Below, piece by piece: positions 57,523 to 64,000 of a stretch of DNA of 64,000 nucleotides (position 1 is its first letter; every line of letters begins with the position of its first letter). The stretch spans positions 1,302,001 to 1,366,000 of the forward strand of contig OZ244910.1 in assembly GCA_965221735.1 (NCBI GenBank), written 5' to 3'. A program made the translations under genes and the position numbers. Origin of the DNA: UBA2991 sp965221735 (GTDB taxonomy: Bacteria; Chloroflexota; Dehalococcoidia; Tepidiformales; Tepidiformaceae). A model generated the notes under the pieces. The model was not told the DNA's origin. It saw only the letters and a program-made list of their open reading frames with translations, and did not search any database.

Positions 57523-60500
57523 TGCCACCCCTTGAGGCGATGCGCGGCCTGCTCGAGGCGTGCGAACACGAGACGCTACTCGTCGAGCACCTCGGATGGA
57601 ACCACCCAAACGCGGCGCCCCTCACCGCCACTGCCGACGGTGTTGAGTACGAACTGCTCCCCATCGCGGAGAAGGCCGGGTTCGCGATCTACGAATGCTC
57701 GCCGGGACCGTCCGGCGCTATTCCTCCGTACGCTGCGCGGCGCAAGATCGAGCGCGCCGCCGACCTGCCGTTCGAGCGCGCCATCGTCTTTACGGACGCA
57801 CGCCGCCAGGCGCAAGTCTGGCAGTGGGTGCGCCGCGAGACCGGCGCGCGGCCGCTGTGCCGCGAGCACTGGACGCGGCGCGGCATCGGCGGCCGGGCGC
57901 TGCTCGACCGCCTGCGCCTGATGCGCTTCCGCCTCGACGAGGAGGCGGGCCTGACCGTCGCCGACGTCACCGCCCGTGTGCGCGAGGCACTCGACCACGA
58001 GACGCCGTACGGCCGTTTCGGCGAGCGCTTCCGCAGGCTGACCGAGACGCCGCCACCCGCCCGGGACGCCGCGCCCGCGCCGCCCCTCGCAGTTGCCGTC
58101 AGCGAGGAACTCGCCAACGCGTTGCGCGGACTGCATCCCCGTTGGGGCGACCGCATCGACCGCTTCGAGCCCGGAGGCGGCGAGCCGGAGGGTGCGGGCA
58201 TCGTTATCCGCCACCCCGGCGGCGCGCCCGTGATCGCCGCCGTCGAGGTCGATGGTGACGCTGCCGAGGCGCAGGCCCGCCATGCCCTCCGCGCCGCCGT
58301 AGAGGACGCCGACGCTCACTCTGGCGTCGAGCAAGCGATCGCCCTCGTCGTCCCCGACGAGCTTCGGAGCGATCAGTCGGCCCTCGCCGAACGCATTGGC
58401 GATGCAGAGTTCCGCTATTGCCTCATCTCGCAAGGCGAGGACGGCCTCCAGGCCGCACGCTGGCCCGAACGCGGCTGGCTGCGCGGCGACGCCGGGTCCA
58501 TCGCCGACCTAGTCGAGCGCGCCGCCGTCTCCGAGCGCATGATCGCCGACGGACTGCTCGTGCTGGAGAACAGCGTCCGCACCGGCACGGCCATGCTGCG
58601 CGCTTCTCCCGGACCTCACCTCGCCGCAATTGCTGAGGTACTAAGGCAGGCATATGAGGTGGACAGCCCGGGCGATGGCCCCGATGAGCGGCGCAAGAAG
58701 GACGAGCGCCGCCACCAGACGACGCGCATGGCGGTCACCATCATCGCCAACGCCCTCACCGTACAGGACGGCGTCGCGAGCGCGCATGAGCCCATCCTGT
58801 CGCTTGACAGACTCGCCAGCGGTGGCCCGCTAGACAAGACACGCACGCTAGAGGCGTGGGAGCGCATCCTCGAGATCAACTACTGGCCGATCTTCGACGT
58901 GGCGCGCAAGGTGCTGACGTGTATTCCAGACGCAGAAGCGCGCCGTCTGATCGAGTACCTGCGCGCGACCGCCGACGAACTTGCAGCGCTGGGCATCACC
59001 ACCACGCAGGACCTCGCAGGGCAGATGTTCGGGAAGCTCATCGCCGACCGCAAATTCCTGGCTACCTTCTACACGCGCCCCGAGTCCGCCGCGCTGCTCG
59101 CCGAACTCGCGGTCGCGCGGCTGGAGGCGGACTGGGCGGACGCCGAGTCGGTGGAGGCCCTGCGCATCGCCGACCTGGCGTGCGGCACTGGGGCGCTGCT
59201 GTCAGCGGCCTACCGCGCCGTCGCTGCGCGCTGGCGGCGCGCGGGCGGCGACGACCGCGATCTCCACCGCCCGATGATGGAGCACTCGCTGATCGGTGCC
59301 GACATCATGCCCGCCGCCGCCCACCTTACCGCCTCAATGCTCTCGAGTGCCCAGCCCGCGCAGCCCTACGCCCGCACGCGCGTCCACACGCTGGAATACG
59401 GCCGTGTCGAGGGCGAGGGAGTCTCGATCGGCTCACTCGGCCTCATCGACTCGACCGAGCAGCCCGCCCTGTTCGCGACGGGCCGGAGCGAGCACGGCGA
59501 AGGTGAGGGTGGGACCGAGATGATTTCTGTCCCGCCCGCATCCGTGGACCTCGCCATCATGAACCCGCCGTTCACGCGACCGACCAATCACGAGATGCGG
59601 CTCGCTGACACGCCCGTGCCGTCATTTGCCGGGTTCGGCACTAGTGCGGACGAGCAGAAGGCCATGTCCGACGAGTTGAAGAGAGTTCGCGGGAACTTGG
59701 CGGATCCCGCAGGTCACGGCAACGCCGGGCTGGCATCCAACTTCATTGACTTGGTCCATCAGAAGCTCAGGCCGCGCGGCGTGCTCGCGCTGGTACTGCC
59801 CGCCGCCGTCGCAAATGGCGCTGCCTGGAGCGGCGTGCGCAGCCTTGTGGCGCGCTGGTACCGAGACATCGCCGTAATCGCCATCGCCACGACTGGCTCG
59901 GAGGATAGTGCGTTCTCCGACGATACCGGTATGGCCGAGGCCTTGCTCCTCGCCGTGAAGCGCGACGAACCGATCGATGCCGCTCCCGACGCCGCTCCCA
60001 CGCTCTTCGTCAACCTGGTGCGGCGTCCTCGTACTACGATTGAGGCGGAGGGGGTCGCGCGCATCCTGGCGGCGACCCCCGAGGATGATCGCGGCTTCAT
60101 CCGCTCCGGCGATGTCGAACTCGGTTCGTTTGTACGCGCTACGCTCGACGACGGCGGATGTGCGGCGCTGGGCGAGCCGTATCTCGGTTCGGCGGCGGCC
60201 GGCCTGCGTATGGGCTTGCTGCGGCTCCCGGGCGTGGCGGGGGCGGTCGAGTTGCCGCTGACGCTCCTTGCGGAGATGGGCCGACGTGGCCGCTACGATC
60301 TGGACATCTCTGGAACCGAGGCAAACCGTCTTGGCGTGCCGCGAGGCCCCTTCGACATCGAGCGGCCACCTCGCACCGACGACGACTACCCGGCGCTCTG
60401 GAACCACGAAGCGGACCGCGAGCGGCGGCTGGTCGTTGAACCGGACAGCCGTGGCGAGGTGCGCGAGCGAATGGACGACAAGGCTGCGACGGTCTGGGAG

Positions 60501-61013
60501 ACAGCAACGCGGCTACACTTCAACCGCGACTTCCGCCTCAACTCCCAGAGCCTCGCTGCCTGCCTGACCCCCGATCGCGCGATCGGCGGGCGGGCGTGGC
60601 CCAACTTCCGTGTCGAGGGCGACGTACGCCGCGAGGAGGCGCTCGCACTCTGGGCCAACACCACACCCGGCCTGATCAGTTTCTGGTGGATCGCCGGACG
60701 CCAGCAGCAAGGCAGAGCCATCCTCACCATCTCGCAACTGCCGCGTCTCACCGCTCTCGACGTGCGGACACTCGACGAGGAGCAGCTCAAGCAGGCGGAG
60801 CGCCTGTTCGCCGAGTTCGCGGAGCGCGACTTGCTGCCGGCCAACGAGGCCTATAGGGACGAGACGCGGCAAGCGCTCGACCGCGCCGTGCTGTGCAGCC
60901 TGCTCGGCCTCCCTGAGTCGATCCTCGATCCGCTGGCGGCGCTGCGCCTGCAGTGGTGCGAGGAGCCCTCCGTCCACGGCGGCAAGCCGACGCGCCCGGG
61001 CGGCGGGGGCTAG
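57522..61013 (+). CDS. Large N6-adenine DNA methyltransferase
   Basis: A 1163-aa protein whose ATG shares a base with the helicase stop. The N-terminal part contains AIVFTDARRQAQVWQWVRRE and PLCREHWTRRGIGGRALLDR, a segment typical of long Eco57I-like methylases of defence islands. SAM motif I is LRIADLACGTGALLSAAY (about 546-563) and motif IV is LAIMNPPFTRPTNHE (NPPF at about 681-684). A target-recognition half follows. With the helicase it forms a helicase-methylase pair: it should mark self DNA while the helicase/nuclease acts on unmarked DNA, or be a bifunctional restriction unit. Confidence 0.9.
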   Translation: MPPLEAMRGLLEACEHETLLVEHLGWNHPNAAPLTATADGVEYELLPIAEKAGFAIYECSPGPSGAIPPYAARRKIERAADLPFERAIVFTDARRQAQVWQWVRRETGARPLCREHWTRRGIGGRALLDRLRLMRFRLDEEAGLTVADVTARVREALDHETPYGRFGERFRRLTETPPPARDAAPAPPLAVAVSEELANALRGLHPRWGDRIDRFEPGGGEPEGAGIVIRHPGGAPVIAAVEVDGDAAEAQARHALRAAVEDADAHSGVEQAIALVVPDELRSDQSALAERIGDAEFRYCLISQGEDGLQAARWPERGWLRGDAGSIADLVERAAVSERMIADGLLVLENSVRTGTAMLRASPGPHLAAIAEVLRQAYEVDSPGDGPDERRKKDERRHQTTRMAVTIIANALTVQDGVASAHEPILSLDRLASGGPLDKTRTLEAWERILEINYWPIFDVARKVLTCIPDAEARRLIEYLRATADELAALGITTTQDLAGQMFGKLIADRKFLATFYTRPESAALLAELAVARLEADWADAESVEALRIADLACGTGALLSAAYRAVAARWRRAGGDDRDLHRPMMEHSLIGADIMPAAAHLTASMLSSAQPAQPYARTRVHTLEYGRVEGEGVSIGSLGLIDSTEQPALFATGRSEHGEGEGGTEMISVPPASVDLAIMNPPFTRPTNHEMRLADTPVPSFAGFGTSADEQKAMSDELKRVRGNLADPAGHGNAGLASNFIDLVHQKLRPRGVLALVLPAAVANGAAWSGVRSLVARWYRDIAVIAIATTGSEDSAFSDDTGMAEALLLAVKRDEPIDAAPDAAPTLFVNLVRRPRTTIEAEGVARILAATPEDDRGFIRSGDVELGSFVRATLDDGGCAALGEPYLGSAAAGLRMGLLRLPGVAGAVELPLTLLAEMGRRGRYDLDISGTEANRLGVPRGPFDIERPPRTDDDYPALWNHEADRERRLVVEPDSRGEVRERMDDKAATVWETATRLHFNRDFRLNSQSLAACLTPDRAIGGRAWPNFRVEGDVRREEALALWANTTPGLISFWWIAGRQQQGRAILTISQLPRLTALDVRTLDEEQLKQAERLFAEFAERDLLPANEAYRDETRQALDRAVLCSLLGLPESILDPLAALRLQWCEEPSVHGGKPTRPGGGG

Positions 61014-61154
61014 GGTGCGGGCGCCACTCCGGGGAGCATCGTAACGAGTGCGGCAAATCTCGCTACGTCCCGGGTTGCGCCACAAGCAGCGTCACGATCA
61101 GCGTCGGGGCAACCCGCACCGTGCAGACCTTGTCAGAGTCGCGGGAAGCGGAGC

Positions 61155-62441
61155 ATGACAGGCAGTAGGGAAGGAAGACGGGATCGGCGCTCGAATGCGC
61201 CCTCGAGGGCATTGTCGGCCCCACCCGGCTTCGATCACCGCCCGGAGTTGGCTAGTGCGGCTACGTCGAAAGAGCTCCAATCCGCGGCGCGTCATCGCTG
61301 GTTCTACTTTCCGCATAGCTACTCCTACCGACTGGTCAACACGATCCTCGATCACTGGCAGTTCTCTTCTGAGGGTGTCTTGGTAGACAACTTTGCCGGG
61401 TCGGGGACAACCCTGCTGGCCGCCCGCGAGCGCGGCCTGTCCACGCTCGGCTTCGACCTGTCCCCGTTGGCAGTGACAGTGGCGAACGCCAAAATCGCGC
61501 CCTACAGCGAGCGCTCCCTCACACGAGCTCTGGAGAGGATTCTTGAGGCAGATCCGGTCGTCGCTCCTTCGGTGCCTGATCGCCTTTCGCGAGCCTTCAC
61601 GGACACGGAACTAGGGGAGGTGTTCACCCTGCTCGCGGCAATCCAAGCGCTGCGAGCAAAGCCACGGCGGTTCTTCCTTGTAGCGCTCTTGCGCACCATG
61701 CGAGAATTCAGCAGAGCGGTTCCCGACGGCGGCTGGTTCCGGTGGCGGCAGTGGCCCGACCGCAGCGAGGAGATACGGGAAGCGTTCGAGGGGGCTGCAT
61801 CCCTCATGATCAGTGATGTCGGCACCCTCAACTGGCCAAACAGCGGTCGCGTTGCGCAAGCGCGACGGGCTGATGCCCGCAAGCTGCCCCTTGAGTCGTC
61901 ATCCGTGGACGGGCTCATCACATCGCCGCCCTATCCGAACCGCCACGACTACTCGCGGGTATTCCACATTGCGCTACTCCTTCTGGGAGCTGGCGAGCAG
62001 GGCGTCACGAGGTTGCGGCATCGATCCATCCGCTCGCACGTCGAGGCGAAACCGCCCCGCGAACGGAGGCGCCAGCTCAGTGCCTACAGCCCGCCAGAGC
62101 TGCTCAACGAGGTTCTTCAGGCCCTGCCGACGGGAACAGACACCCGCGTCATCCGCCTCCTGCGAGGCTACTTCGAGGACATCTACCTCTCGTTCCTCGA
62201 AGTAGCCCGGGTGCTGCGGCCGGGCGGGCGGGCGGCATATGTCGTCGGCAATGTGCGGCACGCTGGCGTCATGGTCCCCGCCGACATAATCACAACAGAG
62301 CTGGCCAAGCAGGCTGGCCTCGGGTTTGAGACGGGATGGGTGATGCGAGTCCGGGGGAACGCCGCCCAGCAGATGGGGCGGTACGGGCGCGAGCCATCCC
62401 GCGAGTCGGTCATCCTGTTGTCGAAAGTTGCGAATCAGTGA
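61155..62441 (+). CDS. SPPY-type DNA methyltransferase
   Basis: A 428-aa protein with SAM motif I VDNFAGSGTTLLAARERG (about 76-93) and catalytic motif IV GLITSPPYPNRHDYSRVF (SPPY at about 256-259). SPPY fits N4-cytosine or N6-adenine methylation. The gap between motifs I and IV is unusually long (about 165 residues). The final part (RVLRPGGRAAYVVGNVRH...MRVRGNAAQQMGRYGREPSRES) is typical of these enzymes. It starts 141 nt after the large methylase and overlaps the next gene as GTGA. It may be a second methyl mark of the same system. Confidence 0.85.
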   Translation: MTGSREGRRDRRSNAPSRALSAPPGFDHRPELASAATSKELQSAARHRWFYFPHSYSYRLVNTILDHWQFSSEGVLVDNFAGSGTTLLAARERGLSTLGFDLSPLAVTVANAKIAPYSERSLTRALERILEADPVVAPSVPDRLSRAFTDTELGEVFTLLAAIQALRAKPRRFFLVALLRTMREFSRAVPDGGWFRWRQWPDRSEEIREAFEGAASLMISDVGTLNWPNSGRVAQARRADARKLPLESSSVDGLITSPPYPNRHDYSRVFHIALLLLGAGEQGVTRLRHRSIRSHVEAKPPRERRRQLSAYSPPELLNEVLQALPTGTDTRVIRLLRGYFEDIYLSFLEVARVLRPGGRAAYVVGNVRHAGVMVPADIITTELAKQAGLGFETGWVMRVRGNAAQQMGRYGREPSRESVILLSKVANQ

Positions 62442-63466
62442 ACCTTTGGATGCGATGGGTGGACTTCCGGGCGCTCCGGGACCTCCTGAGCCTTGTCGGC
62501 GCACACGCGAACGGCCTGCGGGCCAATGAACTCGAGCGGCTCGCCACCAGCAAGGGCGTCCTGCTGCGCCGTGACGGTCAGCCATACGCGCGGAGCATCC
62601 ACTATCATCACCGCCGAACCCTTGAGCGGCTCGGCCTACTTGTGAGGCACGGTCGCTTCTACACCTTGAACACTAGCCCTGCCGAGGTGGGTGCGCTGAC
62701 GGCGGGGACGCAGCTCGGCGAACCGCTGCAGGCCCACGAGAAGGAGGGATTCGCAAACGCGGTGCTCCGCAACCAAGACTGCCACGACGTGTTCTTCAGC
62801 ACCTTCGTCTCGTCCCAGGAGCCAGTGCGCGACGTTCGGAGGTTCGTGGCGGACGCCGCTCCGGCTGAGATGGTCGTCGAGTCCGGTGGCCGGGCATCCG
62901 GCGGAACTCACTCTGAACCCCCTGATCCTATGCGCGCCCTTCCAAAGCAGGTTGCGATGCGGCCGGTAGGCGCGACCGAGTGGCGCGTGTTGAAGGGGGC
63001 CAACGCCGTGCAGGCAGTCCATTTCGGACTCAGGACCTGGTGTGCGGATCAGCTCGGGTTCATGGATGTCGCCCGATCAGCGAATGGCACCTACACCCTC
63101 TATCCGACGCACATCGTCCCTCGGCTGAGCGAGCAGGAACTCAGCGCAATGATGCTCGATGCCATCGAATTCGATGGCGACTGGGCGACAGTCAGGATCC
63201 CCGATTGCGCGCTGGAGACGGGCATCGCTCTGCACGTGCCGATAGAGCAGGCGAAGGAAGTTCTGCGGGGCTGGCTGACGGAGCACCCTGACCTCGTCGA
63301 TGGGGTGGCCACGCGCATCGGGTTCATCACGCACGGTCTAGCCGACAGCCAGCAAGCACTGGCGCTCAAGAGCTACCTACGGTCGAATCGGGGGGCATAC
63401 CTGTCGCACCTCAAGATCCATCGCACACTCCGGCAGCATGTGCGAAACGGAGGCTCAGGCTCATGA
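62438..63466 (+). CDS. Protein of unknown function with winged-helix-like N-terminus (342 aa)
   Basis: The GTG at 62438 overlaps the methyltransferase stop as GTGA. Residues about 8-80 read as a winged helix (LVGAHANGLRANELERLATS...HHRRTLERLGLLVRHGRFYTL). The rest (HDVFFSTFVSSQEPVRDVRRFVA, then a mixed alpha/beta part) has no motif that I recognise. It is coupled to the ATPase gene downstream as ATGA. A DNA-binding adaptor between methylase and ATPase is a reasonable guess, not shown by the sequence. Confidence 0.65.
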   Translation: MNLWMRWVDFRALRDLLSLVGAHANGLRANELERLATSKGVLLRRDGQPYARSIHYHHRRTLERLGLLVRHGRFYTLNTSPAEVGALTAGTQLGEPLQAHEKEGFANAVLRNQDCHDVFFSTFVSSQEPVRDVRRFVADAAPAEMVVESGGRASGGTHSEPPDPMRALPKQVAMRPVGATEWRVLKGANAVQAVHFGLRTWCADQLGFMDVARSANGTYTLYPTHIVPRLSEQELSAMMLDAIEFDGDWATVRIPDCALETGIALHVPIEQAKEVLRGWLTEHPDLVDGVATRIGFITHGLADSQQALALKSYLRSNRGAYLSHLKIHRTLRQHVRNGGSGS

Positions 63467-64000
63467 CCACCACGAACCAAACACAATGGCAGCTCCTCGG
63501 CCTCTCTCGCAACCCATTCCCTCCAGCAACTACAGGGAGTGCCTTCGTAGACAATATCTCGCTCCCTGAGAGTTGGGAAGCAGATCTACGAGAGCGCATC
63601 ACTCAGCTTGCTTACTCTGAAGGACCAAAGGCGCTGTTGATTGTGGGTGGATACGGAAGCGGCAAGACCTTCATCTTGAACTGGATACAGGAAAAGGTGC
63701 TTCCCGAATACCGCATCAAGTCGTACTTCTTCGAGAATCCCGGTATTGCATTCTATGACTTGGCGAACCGCCTCATGCGCCAAGTCGGCCGCTACGAATT
63801 GGCGAAGGCACTCTGGGAAATGCTCGACGACCCAAGTGATCCCACAGCTCTCCAGCAGCGGCTCATTTCTCTTGACTTCGGGCAGTGGCTCCAGGACGTG
63901 GGCAACCGCGAGGCCCGTGCTCGAGCTATCGCCACGATCGCGTCGAGGATGAGAGAAGAAGATCTGGCAGCCGATGACGAGATACTAAACAAGCTCGCAA
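63463..64000 (+). CDS. AAA ATPase (NPFP-type N-terminus), partial at the right edge
   Basis: The ATG at 63463 overlaps the previous stop as ATGA, with GGAGG about 12 nt upstream. The 179 visible residues begin WQLLGLSRNPFPPATTGSAF, the NPF start of ORC/ExeA-like ATPases, and include Walker A LLIVGGYGSGKTFIL (about 57-71). The Walker B motif lies beyond the helix DLANRLMRQVGRYELA, probably outside the window. ATPases of this look accompany methylase/helicase defence loci (for example BrxC/PglY-like or Hma-type). It is the fifth gene of the plus-strand transcript. Confidence 0.75.
   Translation, partial: MTTTNQTQWQLLGLSRNPFPPATTGSAFVDNISLPESWEADLRERITQLAYSEGPKALLIVGGYGSGKTFILNWIQEKVLPEYRIKSYFFENPGIAFYDLANRLMRQVGRYELAKALWEMLDDPSDPTALQQRLISLDFGQWLQDVGNREARARAIATIASRMREEDLAADDEILNKLA

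Noticed and set aside
47317..61013. Calling the island DISARM or BREX
   Set aside because: No DUF1998 protein, PglZ or BrxL is visible; only the helicase, methylase and ATPase classes are shared, so the name is not supported.

Overview
This is dense, high-GC bacterial DNA. Gene starts are often GTG, and neighbouring genes repeatedly overlap as ATGA or GTGA. The gene mix includes secreted proteins with fibronectin-like modules, a betaine-type ABC transporter, a PQQ-type sugar dehydrogenase lipoprotein, Uma2 and XamI-family proteins, and a DUF6094/RadC/SSB/Rad52/primase accessory cluster. It suggests a member of the Chloroflexota (Dehalococcoidia-like or Thermomicrobia-like). That assignment is inference from protein style only: no rRNA or marker gene is present. 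I see no tRNA, rRNA, CRISPR array or recognisable transposase.

Region 1 (about 1-15.15 kb) is the replication and recombination part of a mobile element, almost all on the minus strand. It holds a primase, a Rad52-like annealing protein with a coupled 31-aa leader ORF, SSB, a Cas4-like Fe-S nuclease, RadC, a DUF6094 methyltransferase and a helicase, with three copies of a small Cys-rich protein between them. A recurring one- or two-hairpin module sits in most of the intergenic gaps. A helix-turn-helix/coiled-coil protein and a replication-relaxation-like protein diverge from a palindromic control region near 10.6-10.8 kb. A truncated, frameshifted D5-type primase-helicase ends abruptly at about 15.15 kb, where it abuts an equally truncated NHL-repeat gene on the other strand.

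Region 2 (15.15-38.4 kb) looks like ordinary chromosome mixed with decayed genes. Intact parts include ATPase and permease genes of a glycine-betaine-type transporter at 16.6-18.9 kb with the binding protein 10.8 kb away, a DUF4268 operon, a XamI-type endonuclease beside a methyltransferase that has lost its N-terminus, a family-3 solute-binding lipoprotein, an FMN-binding oxidase-like protein, RDD and Uma2 proteins, a sugar dehydrogenase and a large secreted metallopeptidase-like protein. Several loci consist of two opposed genes that both lack their 5' halves.

Region 3 (38.4-64 kb) is a defence-type island. It starts with a DUF262/HNH protein and a decayed antitoxin/PIN toxin pair. A minus-strand transcript (50.5 to 40.9 kb) then carries a PLD-nuclease/SNF2 helicase, a zinc-ribbon protein, an AAA/DUF4143 ATPase and a 1360-residue NACHT NTPase with a C-terminal PD-(D/E)XK nuclease. 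A truncated Eco57I-type methylase and a three-helix membrane protein lie beside it. Diverging from about 54 kb, a plus-strand transcript carries a second PLD/SNF2 helicase, a large N6-adenine methylase, an SPPY-type methyltransferase, an unknown protein with a winged-helix look and an NPFP-type AAA ATPase that runs off the right edge. These two facing units are the best candidates for an undescribed defence system in the window.
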